This document shows positions 54,026 to 63,591 of a DNA stretch of 64,000 bases, one piece after another. How positions within the stretch are numbered: position 1 is the stretch's first letter; each line of letters opens with the position of its first letter. The notes under the pieces are model-generated. The model saw only the letters and a list, made by a program, of their open reading frames with translations. It was not told where the DNA came from and searched no databases. The position numbers and the translations under genes are program-made. This DNA is from Xanthobacteraceae bacterium 501b (GTDB taxonomy: Bacteria; Pseudomonadota; Alphaproteobacteria; Rhizobiales; Xanthobacteraceae), in assembly GCA_000378025.1 (NCBI GenBank), contig KB899087.1, positions 1,860,001 through 1,924,000 of the forward strand, read 5' to 3'.

Positions 54026-54674
54026 TCGCATCGACTGGCCGCAGATCGGGTTTGCCGCACTCGATACTCTCGCCATGCTGGGCGGCGCGCTGTTCTTCAC
54101 CGTGCTGTTCGGCCTGCCGCTCGGCGTGCTGCTGTTCCTCACCGGCCGGGGCCAGCTTCTCCAGCAGGGCGCGGTCTATGCCGTCCTGTCCTTCGTGCTG
54201 AACATCCTGCGGTCGGTGCCGTTCATCATCCTGCTGATCGTGCTGATGCCGGTGACGACCCTCATCACCGGCACCTCGCTCGGGGTGCGCGGCGTCATTC
54301 CCCCGCTGGTGGTCGGCACCACGGCCTTCTTTGCCCGGCTGGTCGAAACGGCGCTGCGCGAGGTCGACCACGGTGTCATCGATGCCTCGCAGGCCATGGG
54401 CGGGACCATCGGCCAGATCGTGTTCCGCGCCCTGTTACCCGAGGCGCTGCCCGGCATCCTCGCCGGGATCACCGTTACCGCCATCGTGCTCGTCGACTAC
54501 ACGGCGATGTCGGGCGCCATCGGCGGCGGTGGCATAGGCGACCTCGCCATTCGCTACGGATATCAGCGCTTCCAGACCGAGGTGATGATCGTGACGGTCG
54601 TCCTGCTGATCATCCTCGTCCAGCTCCTTCAGGCGGCCGGCAACCGGCTCGTCCTCCACTTTTCCCGGAAATGA
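54015..54674 (+). CDS. metI: MetI-family ABC permease (set 2)
   Basis: 219 residues, five or six transmembrane helices. NILRSVPFIILLIVLMP, IDASQAMGGTIGQIVFRALLPEALPGI (docking loop) and AIGGGGIGDLAIRYGYQRF are MetI signatures. ATG 54015 lies within the metN end; the metQ start overlaps its stop (ATGA). Confidence 0.92.
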   Translation: MSLDRIDWPQIGFAALDTLAMLGGALFFTVLFGLPLGVLLFLTGRGQLLQQGAVYAVLSFVLNILRSVPFIILLIVLMPVTTLITGTSLGVRGVIPPLVVGTTAFFARLVETALREVDHGVIDASQAMGGTIGQIVFRALLPEALPGILAGITVTAIVLVDYTAMSGAIGGGGIGDLAIRYGYQRFQTEVMIVTVVLLIILVQLLQAAGNRLVLHFSRK

Positions 54675-55507
54675 TCCAGCCACGGATGCGTGCCATGACC
54701 CTTTTGAAGACTTTTTCCTCCGCCGTGCTTTCACTCGCCCTTCTTGGAGGCTCCGCCTTTGCCGGCGAAAAGCTGGTGGTCGGCGCGACTGCGGTTCCGC
54801 ACGCGGAAATTCTTGAATTCGTGAAGCCCATCGTCGCCAAGGAAGGGCTTGAGCTCGATATCCGGGTGTTCTCCGACTACATCCAGCCCAATGCCCAGCT
54901 CGTCTCCAAGCAGCTTGATGCGAACTACTATCAGTATCGTCCCTTCCTCAATGACTACAACCGCGAGCGCGGCACCGACCTCGTGGCGATCGTGCCGGTC
55001 CATATCGAACCGTTTGTCGCCTACTCACAGAAAATCACCTCGGTCGACCAGTTGCAGGACGGCGCCACCGTCGCCATTCCCAACGACCCGGTGAATGGCG
55101 GACGTGGCCTTCTGCTGCTGCAGAAGCTTGGCCTCATCAAGCTGAAGGGCAAGGCCGAACTCGATTCGCCGGAAGACCCGCTGCCGAGCCAGAAGGACAT
55201 TCTGGAGAACCCGAAGAACCTGAAAATCGTCGAGCTCGAATCGGCAATCCTGCCGCGGGCTCTCAGCCAGGTCGATCTCGCGGCACTGAACGGCAACTAC
55301 GTGCTTGAAGCCAAGCTCGACCTCGCCAAGTCGCTCTACATCGAGCGCGGCCAGGACGGAAAGAACGTCTGGGGCGAATACCTCGTGACCCGTCCCGAGA
55401 ACAAGGACGATGCCGCGATCAAGATCCTCGCCAAGGCGCTCAACAGCGAGGCCACGCGCCAGTTCATCCAGGATCGCTATCAGGGGCAGGTCTACGCGGC
55501 CTTCTGA
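54671..55507 (+). CDS. metQ: MetQ/NlpA-family binding protein (set 2)
   Basis: 278 residues from the overlapping ATG 54671, or 273 from ATG 54686. Signal peptide LLKTFSSAVLSLALLGGSAFAGE, no lipobox. FSDYIQPNAQLVSKQLDANYYQYRP, NDPVNGGRGLLLLQKLG and LNGNYVLEAKLD show the family. It carries the longer insertion LKGKAELDSPEDPLPSQKDI not present in set 1 or the lone MetQ, so ligand preference may differ. Confidence 0.92.
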   Translation: MIQPRMRAMTLLKTFSSAVLSLALLGGSAFAGEKLVVGATAVPHAEILEFVKPIVAKEGLELDIRVFSDYIQPNAQLVSKQLDANYYQYRPFLNDYNRERGTDLVAIVPVHIEPFVAYSQKITSVDQLQDGATVAIPNDPVNGGRGLLLLQKLGLIKLKGKAELDSPEDPLPSQKDILENPKNLKIVELESAILPRALSQVDLAALNGNYVLEAKLDLAKSLYIERGQDGKNVWGEYLVTRPENKDDAAIKILAKALNSEATRQFIQDRYQGQVYAAF

Positions 55508-55567
55508 TGCGACGGGCGGCGCCCGGCCGGTGCCCGCCCTCTTCTCTTGTCACCGGATACCGACATC

Positions 55568-56848
55568 ATGAGCACCGACGCCGTTGCCCTCGCCGTCCGA
55601 TCCCCGTCGCCTGCCCCTGCCGAGCCGGCGCGCGGCGCGCCGGAATGGGCACCGGCCCGCCCCGCGCGCCCCGCCCATGTCATCGCCGACGACGCCGAGG
55701 CGATCGCGGTGGCACGCAGCCTCGCCCCGCTTTTCGCCCGCGACGCGCTGGAGCGCGACCGTGACCGGACATTGCCGTTTGACGAGGTGGACGCCTTCTC
55801 GCAGAGCGGGCTGTGGGGGATCACCATCCCCAGGGCTTATGGCGGTGCGGGGGTCTCGCAGCGCACGCTTGCCCGGGTTTTTGCCGAGCTGGCGGCAGGC
55901 GATGCCTCGCTGACCCAGATCGCTCAGAACAGCTTCGAGATCATCGACGTGATCCGCCTCTCCGCCAGCGAGGCGCAGAAGCGCGAACTGTTCGCTCTGG
56001 TGCTGGCCGGCTTCCGGCTCGGCAACGCCTTCTCCGAGTTCAAGGGCAGGAATGTCGAGGACTTCGCCACGAAGCTGGTGAAGCGGGGCGACGATTACGT
56101 CGTGTCGGGCGAGAAGTTCTATTCCACCGGCGCGCTCTTCGCGCATCTCGTGCCCATCGTCGCGCTGGGCGAGGACGGCCATGTCTATGTCGCTGTGGCC
56201 GACCGCGACACGCCGGGCCTGACCGTGATCGACGACTGGTCTGCCTTTGGGCAGCGCACCACCGCGAGCGGCACGGTTCTCCTGAACGATGTGGTGATCC
56301 CCGCCGCGCGCGTGCTGCCGGCGCATGTCGTTTATGAGAACCCGAGCGCCGTCGGCCCGCAGAGTCAGCTCCTGCACGCCGCCATCGACGCCGGCATCGC
56401 GCGCGGCGCCTTCAATGCGACGCTCGACTTCATCCGCAGCCAGGCGCGCCCCTGGATCGACAGCGGCAAGGACAGCGCGAGCGAGGACCCCTACACGATC
56501 AGCGCCATTGGCGACCTCGCCATCCGGCTCAATGCGGCCGAGGCGCTGCTCGACCGGGCGGGCGCCCAACTCGACGCCACCCTCGCCGAGACGACGCTGG
56601 AGAGCATCGCGCTGGCCAAGGTGGCGACCGCCGAGGCGAAGGTGCTGACCACGGACGCCGCGCTGCTCGCGACCTCCAAGCTGTTCGAGCTCGGCGGCAC
56701 CCGCTCGACGCTGGGCTGCCACGGGCTCGACCGGCTCTGGCGCGACGCGCGCACCCACACGCTGCACGACCCGGTGCGCTGGAAGTACCACGCGGTCGGT
56801 CAGTTCTACCTGAACGGCGTCCACCCCCCGCTTCATTCCTGGATCTGA
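55568..56848 (+). CDS. sfnB: SfnB-family sulfur-acquisition oxidoreductase
   Basis: 426 residues in the acyl-CoA dehydrogenase fold: N-terminal helices about 45-160, central beta domain with GEKFYSTGALFAHLVPI, C-terminal helices. The C terminus FELGGTRST..LGCHGLDRLWRDARTHTLHDPVRWKYHAVGQFYLNG is the SfnB hallmark. SfnB-type proteins act with FMN-dependent sulfone or thioether monooxygenases during sulfur starvation; the exact reaction is not settled. ATG 55568 preferred over an upstream TTG. Sixty bases after metQ and 44 before the next monooxygenase, all co-directional. Confidence 0.87.
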   Translation: MSTDAVALAVRSPSPAPAEPARGAPEWAPARPARPAHVIADDAEAIAVARSLAPLFARDALERDRDRTLPFDEVDAFSQSGLWGITIPRAYGGAGVSQRTLARVFAELAAGDASLTQIAQNSFEIIDVIRLSASEAQKRELFALVLAGFRLGNAFSEFKGRNVEDFATKLVKRGDDYVVSGEKFYSTGALFAHLVPIVALGEDGHVYVAVADRDTPGLTVIDDWSAFGQRTTASGTVLLNDVVIPAARVLPAHVVYENPSAVGPQSQLLHAAIDAGIARGAFNATLDFIRSQARPWIDSGKDSASEDPYTISAIGDLAIRLNAAEALLDRAGAQLDATLAETTLESIALAKVATAEAKVLTTDAALLATSKLFELGGTRSTLGCHGLDRLWRDARTHTLHDPVRWKYHAVGQFYLNGVHPPLHSWI

Positions 56849-56892
56849 GCCAGCCGCGCCCTCGCGCCCGCCGTGCTGCCGGAGAAACCGAC

Positions 56893-58311
56893 ATGTCCCG
56901 CCATATCCGCTTCAACGCCTTCGACATGAACTGCGTCGCCCACCAGTCGCCCGGCTTGTGGGCGCACCCGCGCGACCGATCCTGGAAATACAAGGATCTC
57001 GACTATTGGCAGGATTTGGCGCGCACCCTTGAGCGCGGCATCTTTGACGGCATCTTCATCGCCGATGTCGTCGGCTATTACGACGTCTACAAGGGCTCGA
57101 ACTGGCACGCGATCCGCGAGGCCGCGCAGATCCCCGTCAACGATCCGCTCCAGCTCGCCGCGCCGATCGCGCTCGCCACCGAGCATCTGGGCATCGGCAT
57201 CACCGCCTCCACCTCCTTCGAGCACCCCTACACCTTCGCCCGCCGCATCGCGACCGCCGACCACCACAGCAAGGGCCGCGTCGGCTGGAACATCGTCACC
57301 TCCTATCTCGAGAGCGGGGCGAAAAACATCGGCCAGGGCGGCCTGCGCCGGCACGACAATCGCTACGAGGTGGCGAATGAATATGTCGAGGTGCTCTACA
57401 AGCTGCTGGAAGGCTCCTGGGAAGAGGGCGCCGTTGTGCGCGATCGCGAAAACCGTCTCTTCACCGATCCCGCCAAGGTGCATGAAATCGGCCATAAGGG
57501 CCGCTTCTTCGACGTGCCCGGCTACGGGCTGACCGAACCCTCGCCGCAGCGCACGCCGGTGCTCTACCAGGCCGGCGCCTCCGGGGCCGGCAAGGCCTTC
57601 GCCGCCCAGCACGCCGAATGCGTGTTCGTCGGCGCGCCGACCAAGCCGCTGCTCAAGGCCTATGTCGCCGATATCCGCCGGCAGGCGGCCGAGGCCGGGC
57701 GCGACCCGCGCAAGCTCTACATCTACAACCTCGTCACGCTCATCGTGGATGAGACCGACGCCAAGGCGCAGCAGCGCTTCGAGGAGTATGCACGCTACGT
57801 CTCCTATGACGGCTCGCTGGTGTTCATGTCCGGCTGGAGCGGGCTCGATTTCGGCCAGTACGCCCCCACCGACCTTTTGAAGAAGGTCGAGACCAACGCC
57901 ATCGTTTCCATGGTCGAGAATTTCGGCGGCAAGGACCAGAAATGGACCGTCGAGGAATTGGCGAAATGGGGCGGCATTGGCGGCGTCGGCCCGGTCTTCG
58001 TCGGCTCGCCCGCGACCATCGCCGATATCATGCAGGAATGGGTCGAGGAGACCGATGTCGACGGTTTCAACCTCGCCTACGCGGTGACGCCGGAGACCTT
58101 CGAATCCATCGTCGATCTCGTCGTGCCGGAACTGCAGAAGCGCGGGGTCTACCCCACGACCTATCGGCCGGGCACGCTGCGCGAGAAGCTGTTCGGCGAG
58201 GGCCCCTACCTGCCCGCCACCCACCCGGCCCATGGCTATCGCGACATCGAGGCGGTGAAGCGCCGCGAGGCCGAGGCGCGCGCGCATGCGGGCGTCGCGG
58301 CGGCCGAATGA
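56893..58311 (+). CDS. NtaA/SnaA/DmoA-family FMNH2-dependent monooxygenase, copy 2
   Basis: 472 residues with the same landmarks as copy 1: FNAFDMNCVAHQSPGLWAHPRDRS, YWQDLARTLERGIFDGIFIADVVGYYDVYKG, GRVGWNIVTSYLESGAKNIGQ, HDNRYEVANEYVEVLYKLLEGSW and SPQRTPVLYQAGASGAG. Copies 1 and 2 are clear paralogues flanking MetNIQ set 2 and the SfnB genes. Likely cleaves a C-S or C-N bond of the imported substrate. ATG 56893 has GGAGA about 8 bp upstream. Confidence 0.88.
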   Translation: MSRHIRFNAFDMNCVAHQSPGLWAHPRDRSWKYKDLDYWQDLARTLERGIFDGIFIADVVGYYDVYKGSNWHAIREAAQIPVNDPLQLAAPIALATEHLGIGITASTSFEHPYTFARRIATADHHSKGRVGWNIVTSYLESGAKNIGQGGLRRHDNRYEVANEYVEVLYKLLEGSWEEGAVVRDRENRLFTDPAKVHEIGHKGRFFDVPGYGLTEPSPQRTPVLYQAGASGAGKAFAAQHAECVFVGAPTKPLLKAYVADIRRQAAEAGRDPRKLYIYNLVTLIVDETDAKAQQRFEEYARYVSYDGSLVFMSGWSGLDFGQYAPTDLLKKVETNAIVSMVENFGGKDQKWTVEELAKWGGIGGVGPVFVGSPATIADIMQEWVEETDVDGFNLAYAVTPETFESIVDLVVPELQKRGVYPTTYRPGTLREKLFGEGPYLPATHPAHGYRDIEAVKRREAEARAHAGVAAAE

Positions 58312-58337
58312 CCCGAGCCACTTCAGAAGGTGACACC

Positions 58338-59591
58338 ATGAGCCAGATCGATTCCGCCTGGGGCGCCGGCCCGAGCGACCGCTACGAGGCGCTGGCCGAG
58401 CGCTTCCGCCCCGTCTTTGCCCGCATTGCCGCGACGGCGATCGAGCGTGAGCTCAAGCGCGAGCTTGCCTTTGAGCCGATCCGCTGGCTGAAGGAGGCCG
58501 GATTCACGGCCGTGCGTCTGCCCGTCGAGGCCGGCGGCCAGGGCGCGAGCCTGCCGGAGCTCGCCAATCTCCTCATCGAACTATCCGAGGCGGATTCAAA
58601 CGTCACCCAGGCGCTGCGCGTGCATTTCGGCGTGCTCGAGGACGTGCTGAACACGAGGGACGAGGCGCGGCGCGCCCGCTGGTTCGCACGGATCGCCGCC
58701 GGAGAGACCACCGGCAGTGCCTGGACCGAGGCGGCCGGCGGCACGCTTGAAACCTTCGGAACACGGCTTTCAGAGAAGAACGGGCAGCTCGTTCTCAACG
58801 GAGCCAAGTACTACACGACAGGCTCGCTCTACGCCGATTGGATCGATGTTGGCGTGACCGGCCCCGAGGGTGAGGAACTCTCTGTTTTCGTGCGCGCCGA
58901 CGCCCCGGGCGTGACCATCGTCGATGATTGGGACGGCTTCGGACAGGTGCTTTCGGTCAGCGGCAGCACGACCTTCACCGATGTGCCCGTGGCCCGCGAG
59001 GAGGTGGTTCCCGACGCCGAGCGCTGGCGCTACAGCGCGGCCTTCTACCAGCTCTATCATCTCGCGACGATCGCCGGCATCGGCCGCGCCATTACCCGCG
59101 ATGTCGCGCGGGCGGTGGCGGCGCGCAACCGCACCTATACCCACGCCAACGGCCCGCGCTCGGCGCAGGATCCGCAGGTTCTCGCCGTGGTCGGGCGCGC
59201 GCGCGGCGCCGCCTATTCCGCCGCCGCCATCGCGCTGCAGGCGGCCGCCTCGCTTGAGCGCGCCTTTGCGGCGCATTTCGCCGGCGACGAAGCAGCGGAG
59301 GAGCGCGCCAATGCCATCGCGGAGCTGGAGACCGCGCAGGCGCAGACCGTGGTGACGAACCTCATCCTCGATGCCTCCACCACGCTGTTCGATGCGCTCG
59401 GCGCCTCGGCGACGCGCAAGCCGCTCGGGCTCGACCGGCACTGGCGCAATGTGCGCACCCTCTCCTCCCACAATCCGCGCGTCTACAAGGACCGCATCAT
59501 CGGCGACTTCGCGGTGAACGGGACGCTGCCGCCCTATCAGTGGCGGATCGGAACGCCCGTCGCCGAACCCGAGCGGCAGGCGGCGGAGTAG
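58338..59591 (+). CDS. DszC/SfnB-like flavin-dependent oxidoreductase
   Basis: 417 residues in the acyl-CoA dehydrogenase fold. N-terminal helices, then AGETTGSAWTEAAGGTLETFGTRL and LNGAKYYTTGSLYADWIDVG in the flavin-binding domain; C-terminal TTLFDALGASATRKPLGLDRHWRNVRTLSSHNPRVYKDRIIGDFAVNG, typical of the DszC-like oxygenases. ATG 58338 with AGAAGG upstream. Last gene of the metNIQ-sfnB-monooxygenase operon. A dead relative sits at 19472-19830. Confidence 0.85.
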   Translation: MSQIDSAWGAGPSDRYEALAERFRPVFARIAATAIERELKRELAFEPIRWLKEAGFTAVRLPVEAGGQGASLPELANLLIELSEADSNVTQALRVHFGVLEDVLNTRDEARRARWFARIAAGETTGSAWTEAAGGTLETFGTRLSEKNGQLVLNGAKYYTTGSLYADWIDVGVTGPEGEELSVFVRADAPGVTIVDDWDGFGQVLSVSGSTTFTDVPVAREEVVPDAERWRYSAAFYQLYHLATIAGIGRAITRDVARAVAARNRTYTHANGPRSAQDPQVLAVVGRARGAAYSAAAIALQAAASLERAFAAHFAGDEAAEERANAIAELETAQAQTVVTNLILDASTTLFDALGASATRKPLGLDRHWRNVRTLSSHNPRVYKDRIIGDFAVNGTLPPYQWRIGTPVAEPERQAAE

Positions 59592-59603
59592 GCCGCGAGG
59601 CCT
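59590..59603. terminator. Short GC hairpin between convergent genes
   Basis: AGGCC-GCGA-GGCCT directly over the stop of the DszC-like gene, followed by TTGG. Weak; the bioD operon runs in from the other side. Confidence 0.25.
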
Positions 59604-59666
59604 TTGGTCAGCCCAATTCCTCAAGAAGCGAAACGGGAGATCGAGAGGCCACCGCTGCGGGATGCG

Positions 59667-60305
59667 TCAGCACGCACGCATCGCCTGCGCGATGCGTGCG
59701 GAGATTGGCTTCATTTCCGCCCGGAGGCGGCCCGGTGTCAGCGGCTCCAGCCATGGCAGACGGCCCAGTACGCAGACCGCGCCCAACGCCGCGATGATCG
59801 CCTCGCTTTCCGGAGCGGCGTCGCCGACGAACACCACGCCGAGAACCGGCACGTCGCACCGACGCAACGCCTCCAGCGACAGCAGCGTGTGGTTGATGGT
59901 GCCGAGCCGCGTGCGGGCGCAGAGCACGACAGGCACTTGCCAGCGTGCGAACAGGTCGAGGAACGTCCGAGTGCCGGTTAGAGGCACCATCAGCCCTCCC
60001 GCGCCTTCGATCACGAGGGTATCGGTGCATTGTGGGATGGCGAGACGGTCCAGGTCGATCGTCATGCCATCAAGTGCAGCCGCGTGATGGGGCGAGGCCG
60101 GCGTGCGCAGCCGGTAGGCTTCCGCCAGCACGCGCGACGCATCGAGCCCACCCAGGCGGCGCGCCGTCTCGCTGTCGGTCTCGCCATCGAGCCCCGCCTG
60201 AACCGGCTTCCAATAGGCGGCGCCGAGGAGCCCGGCGAGCCCGGCCGCGACCACGGTCTTGCCGACGCCGGTATCGGTGCCCGTGACCACCAGAGCCTGC
60301 GTCAC
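59667..60305 (-). CDS. bioD: Dethiobiotin synthetase
   Basis: 212 residues. Nucleotide-binding loop GTDTGVGKT (9-17), KPVQAGLDG, then [11 protein letters not shown] and [13 protein letters not shown] are the BioD landmarks. It makes dethiobiotin from diaminopelargonate, CO2 and ATP. GTG start at 60305 overlaps the bioB stop (GTGA). Third gene of bioY-bioB-bioD. Confidence 0.95.
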   Translation of the reverse strand: MTQALVVTGTDTGVGKTVVAAGLAGLLGAAYWKPVQAGLDGETDSETARRLGGLDASRVLAEAYRLRTPASPHHAAALDGMTIDLDRLAIPQCTDTLVIEGAGGLMVPLTGTRTFLDLFARWQVPVVLCARTRLGTINHTLLSLEALRRCDVPVLGVVFVGDAAPESEAIIAALGAVCVLGRLPWLEPLTPGRLRAEMKPISARIAQAMRAC

Positions 60306-61375
60306 GACGCGACCTCGGACGAGATGGCGCCCCAGCTACAGCCGGCCGCCGCAGAAAGAGAGCCTGCGCCATCGCGGACCGCTTCGGTGGCGATGCTTTC
60401 ACCGGCGAAGGCCATGCCAAGTCGCGCCAGCAGATCCATGTCACGGTCGCGGGCGGGATTGCCGGCGGTGAGCAGCACATCGCCGGTAAAGACGGAATTG
60501 GCGCCGGCGAGGAAACACAGCGCCTGCGCTTCGTCGCTCAGGGCCTGCCGGCCCGCCGCGAGGCGGACCACGCTGCGCGGCAGGAGGAGCCGGGCCAGGG
60601 CGACCAGCCGGACGAAGTCGAGGGCGCCGGCCGGGCGCGCCTTCGCCATCACCGGCACCCCATCAATGGGGTGCCACATATTGAGCGGCACGCTTTCGGG
60701 ATGCGGGTCGAGGGTCGCCAGCATCACCAGCATGGAAATCCGGTCGTGGACGCTCTCTCCCATGCCGACAATGCCGCCGCAGCAGAGCTTGATGCCTCCG
60801 GCGCGCACCTGCTCCAGGGTCTCCAGCCGGTCGTCCAGCGTCCTTGTGGTGACGATCTGCGGGTAGAAGGCGCGGGAAGTGTCGATGTTATGGTTGTAAT
60901 AATCGAGGCCGGCCGCTGCGAGCCGGTCGACCTGCGGGCGCGTCAGCATGCCAAGCGTCACGCAGGTTTCGAGGCCGAGCGCCCGGACACCCTCGATCAT
61001 CGCGCAGACCGCCTCCATGTCGCGGTCCTTCGGCGCCCGCCAGGCCGCCCCCATGCAGAAGCGCGTGGCGCCGCCGGCCTTAGCCTGACGCGCCGCCTCC
61101 AGCACGCGCTCGACCTCCATCAGCCGGCTTGCGCGCACCCCCGTTTTCCAATGGGCGCTTTGCGCGCAGTAGCCGCAATCCTCCGGGCACCCGCCGGTCT
61201 TGATCGACAGCAGCGTCGCGCTGTTGATGCGCGTCGGGTCGAAATGGCGGCGATGGGTCTCTTGTGCGCGGAACAGCAGATCGGGAAGCGGCAGGTCGTA
61301 GAGGGCGCGGGCCTCGGCCTCTGTCCAGTCCGTGCGCAGCTCCGCGCCGTCCTCCGAAGCGACCGCGCCACTCAT
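60302..61375 (-). CDS. bioB: Biotin synthase
   Basis: 357 residues. Radical SAM cluster C63, C67, C70 in [27 protein letters not shown] and [10 protein letters not shown] are diagnostic, and [14 protein letters not shown] near the end completes the active site. Converts dethiobiotin to biotin by sulfur insertion. Starts by ATGA overlap with bioY. Confidence 0.97.
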   Translation of the reverse strand: MSGAVASEDGAELRTDWTEAEARALYDLPLPDLLFRAQETHRRHFDPTRINSATLLSIKTGGCPEDCGYCAQSAHWKTGVRASRLMEVERVLEAARQAKAGGATRFCMGAAWRAPKDRDMEAVCAMIEGVRALGLETCVTLGMLTRPQVDRLAAAGLDYYNHNIDTSRAFYPQIVTTRTLDDRLETLEQVRAGGIKLCCGGIVGMGESVHDRISMLVMLATLDPHPESVPLNMWHPIDGVPVMAKARPAGALDFVRLVALARLLLPRSVVRLAAGRQALSDEAQALCFLAGANSVFTGDVLLTAGNPARDRDMDLLARLGMAFAGESIATEAVRDGAGSLSAAAGCSWGAISSEVAS

Positions 61376-61938
61376 CGGCCGAGCGCTCCGAGCCAGCGGG
61401 CGGGCACCAGCACACTGCCCAACGCGACCATGGCGATATTGATGAGGTCGCCCAGGATGAAGGGCGTGAAGCCCAAAGGGATGATCTTGTCGGCGGGGAT
61501 ATAGAGGCCGAGCCAGGGCAGGCCGATGGCATAGGTGACGGAAAGGCCGGCAAGCATGGCAAGGCTGCGCCCCACCACTCCGCGCCCGGCCGCCAGCGCG
61601 CCGGTCAGCCCGCTCGCGGCGAGATAGCCGAGAAGATAGCCGCCCGTCGGCCCCACCATATAGGCGAGACCGATGCCGCGCTCGGGCGTGCCCGAGAAGA
61701 CCGGCAGGCCGGCGGCGCCCAAGGCGAGATAGCTGAGGAAGGTGAGCGTGGCGAGGCGCGGGCCGGCGGCCACGGCGATCGTCATCACCGCCAGCGTGTG
61801 CAGGGTCATTGGCACAGGCCAGGAGGGAACGCGCAGCTTGGCACAGAGGGTGATGAAGGCGACGCCGATCAGGACAAGGGCGGCATGGCGGAGAGTGGTG
61901 CGCAGGCTTGGACGGCCCGTGGCGAAGGCAGCGATCAT
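61372..61938 (-). CDS. bioY: Biotin transporter BioY
   Basis: 188 residues, about six transmembrane helices, S component of an energy-coupling-factor importer. [29 protein letters not shown] and [22 protein letters not shown] match BioY. No ECF ATPase/T component lies adjacent here. Its promoter region carries BioR-type sites at 61951-61960 and 62013-62022. Confidence 0.95.
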   Translation of the reverse strand: MIAAFATGRPSLRTTLRHAALVLIGVAFITLCAKLRVPSWPVPMTLHTLAVMTIAVAAGPRLATLTFLSYLALGAAGLPVFSGTPERGIGLAYMVGPTGGYLLGYLAASGLTGALAAGRGVVGRSLAMLAGLSVTYAIGLPWLGLYIPADKIIPLGFTPFILGDLINIAMVALGSVLVPARWLGALGR

Positions 61939-61950
61939 CTCGGCTCCATA

Positions 61951-61960
61951 TTATAGATAA
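61951..61960. promoter_or_regulatory. BioR operator upstream of bioY
   Basis: Exact TTATAGATAA, the alphaproteobacterial BioR consensus palindrome-like decamer, 13 bp before the bioY start. AACTATCTACTAT just beyond may be a degenerate second half-site. Confidence 0.85.
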
Positions 61961-62012
61961 TTTTTCTAACTATCTACTATGAATCCATAGGCGCTTGAGA
62001 TTCGCAACCACT

Positions 62013-62022
62013 TCATAGATAA
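62013..62022. promoter_or_regulatory. Second BioR-like site between bioR and bioY
   Basis: TCATAGATAA, one mismatch to the consensus, directly beyond the bioR stop codon and 74 bp upstream of the bioY start. Confidence 0.55.
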
Positions 62023-62024
62023 TT

Positions 62025-62693
62025 TCAGCCGACAATCGCGAAAGCATCGCGCCTGCGGCCATTGGCGGCGGCGACCGGGCGATGGCCGATCCACTGGACA
62101 TGCCGGGCCAGCGTCGAGCCCGCGAGCTCGACATCGCCTCGACGCAGCGCCGCGAGGATGGCGCGGTGATCGTGATCGGTCCGCGCCTCCCAGTCCGAGC
62201 GCCAGGCCGAGAACAGGAACCGGGCGCTTGCCGCATGCAGATCGTCGATCGCCGCGAGCAGGCGCGGCATGCCGCAGGGGGCGACGATGAGCCGGTGGAA
62301 GCGCCGGTTAGCCTCCTCCCAGCTCCGCACGTCGCGGGAATTGTCGCCTGCGCGGGTCGCCTCCTCCGCCGCGTTCAGGATGGCCGGCGTGAGATGCGGC
62401 GCGGCATGGCGCAGGGCGAGCACCTCGAGGGCGGCCCGCATCTCCGCCACCTCCTTCACCTCGGCGAGGTCGAAGGCGGCGACCCGCACGCCGCGCCGCG
62501 GCTCGCTCACGGCGAGCCCCTGCGCTTCCAGCCGCCGGAACGCCTCGCGCACCGGCACATGGCTCGCCCCGAATTCCTCGGCGATATGGTCCTGGCGCAG
62601 CCGCGAACCCGGCTCTATGTCACCGGCGATGATACGGTCCGCCAGGGCACGGCTGATGCGGGCGGCCAGGGTCTCTTCGGATTTCACGCTCAT
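62025..62693 (-). CDS. bioR: BioR, GntR-family biotin repressor
   Basis: 222 residues. N-terminal winged helix with DRIIAGDIEPGSRLRQDHIAEEFGASHVPVREAFRRLEAQG (about 15-60) and an all-helical FCD-type C-terminal domain (about 75-215, with metal-site histidines in RFHRLIVAPCG and ..DHDHRAILAALRRGD). Identity as BioR rests on the TTATAGATAA sites in front of both itself and bioY. BioR represses biotin synthesis and uptake in alphaproteobacteria and commonly autoregulates. Confidence 0.9.
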   Translation of the reverse strand: MSVKSEETLAARISRALADRIIAGDIEPGSRLRQDHIAEEFGASHVPVREAFRRLEAQGLAVSEPRRGVRVAAFDLAEVKEVAEMRAALEVLALRHAAPHLTPAILNAAEEATRAGDNSRDVRSWEEANRRFHRLIVAPCGMPRLLAAIDDLHAASARFLFSAWRSDWEARTDHDHRAILAALRRGDVELAGSTLARHVQWIGHRPVAAANGRRRDAFAIVG

Positions 62694-62696
62694 CTT

Positions 62697-62706
62697 TTAT
62701 AGATAA
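62697..62706. promoter_or_regulatory. BioR operator upstream of bioR
   Basis: Exact TTATAGATAA beginning 3 bp upstream of the bioR start codon, implying autorepression. Confidence 0.85.
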
Positions 62707-62811
62707 TTTGATGCGAGCGGCGTGTCGACCATCTACGTCCCTGCGAGCGACCGACATGGCTTCGGGCGTGGACCCGCGTGCGAGGCGCGTCCGCTTCAGT
62801 GTCCTCCGGCT

Positions 62812-63591
62812 TCACGCCTCCGCCTTAGCCGTTGGCCAACCCGCCGGAACATCGTTGCCAAGGCTTGAGATGAAGCGTTGTGTCCGTTCCTTGCGCGGGT
62901 GCGTGAACAGCTCGGCCGACGGGCCCGCCTCCACAACCTCCCCGGCTTCCAGCATGAACGCCTCATGGGCGACGCTCGCCGCCAGGCGCAGATCATGCGT
63001 GGCGATCATCATCGTGGTGCCCTCGCGGGCCAGCTGCGCGAGCACCTCCACCACTTCAAGCGCGAGCTCGGGGTCCAGAGCGGATGTTGGTTCGTCGCAG
63101 AGCAGCACGCGCGGCGATGAGGCGAGCGCGCGAGCGATGGCGACACGCTGTTGCTGTCCACCCGAAAGCTGCGCCGGCCACGCCTGCGCCTTCTCGGCCA
63201 GGCCGACCTTGTCGAGCAGTTCGAGAGCGCGTTGGCGCGCCTTTGCCTCCGGCCATTTCAGCACGACGAGGAGGCTTTCCATGACATTGCCGAGGGCGGT
63301 TCGGTGCGGAAAGAGCTGAAAGTTCTGGAACACCATCCCGGTCTGCCGCCGCACGCGGCGAATGGCGGCAGGGCTCGGCTTCTGGCCGGTGAAATGCAGC
63401 GTCTCCTTGTCCAGCACGAGCGTACCCGCTTCGGGAACCTCCAGCAGGTTCACGCAGCGCAGAAGGGTGCTCTTGCCAGAGCCGGACGGGCCGATCAGCG
63501 CCGTCACCGACCCCTCGGCAACGCTGATGCTGACCCGCTTCAGCACGGGAACGCCGCCGAAGCTCTTCTCGATCGCGCTCAGATGAATCAT
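62812..63591 (-). CDS. Polar amino acid (cystine-type) ABC ATPase
   Basis: 259 residues. Walker [11 protein letters not shown]-loop [11 protein letters not shown], signature LSGGQQQR, Walker [20 protein letters not shown] and ATHDL. The segment [19 protein letters not shown] is like that of cystine/diaminopimelate importers (TcyC/TcyN). Fits the sulfur theme, but specificity cannot be read. Overlaps the permease gene by four bases (ATGA). Confidence 0.88.
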   Translation of the reverse strand: MIHLSAIEKSFGGVPVLKRVSISVAEGSVTALIGPSGSGKSTLLRCVNLLEVPEAGTLVLDKETLHFTGQKPSPAAIRRVRRQTGMVFQNFQLFPHRTALGNVMESLLVVLKWPEAKARQRALELLDKVGLAEKAQAWPAQLSGGQQQRVAIARALASSPRVLLCDEPTSALDPELALEVVEVLAQLAREGTTMMIATHDLRLAASVAHEAFMLEAGEVVEAGPSAELFTHPRKERTQRFISSLGNDVPAGWPTAKAEA

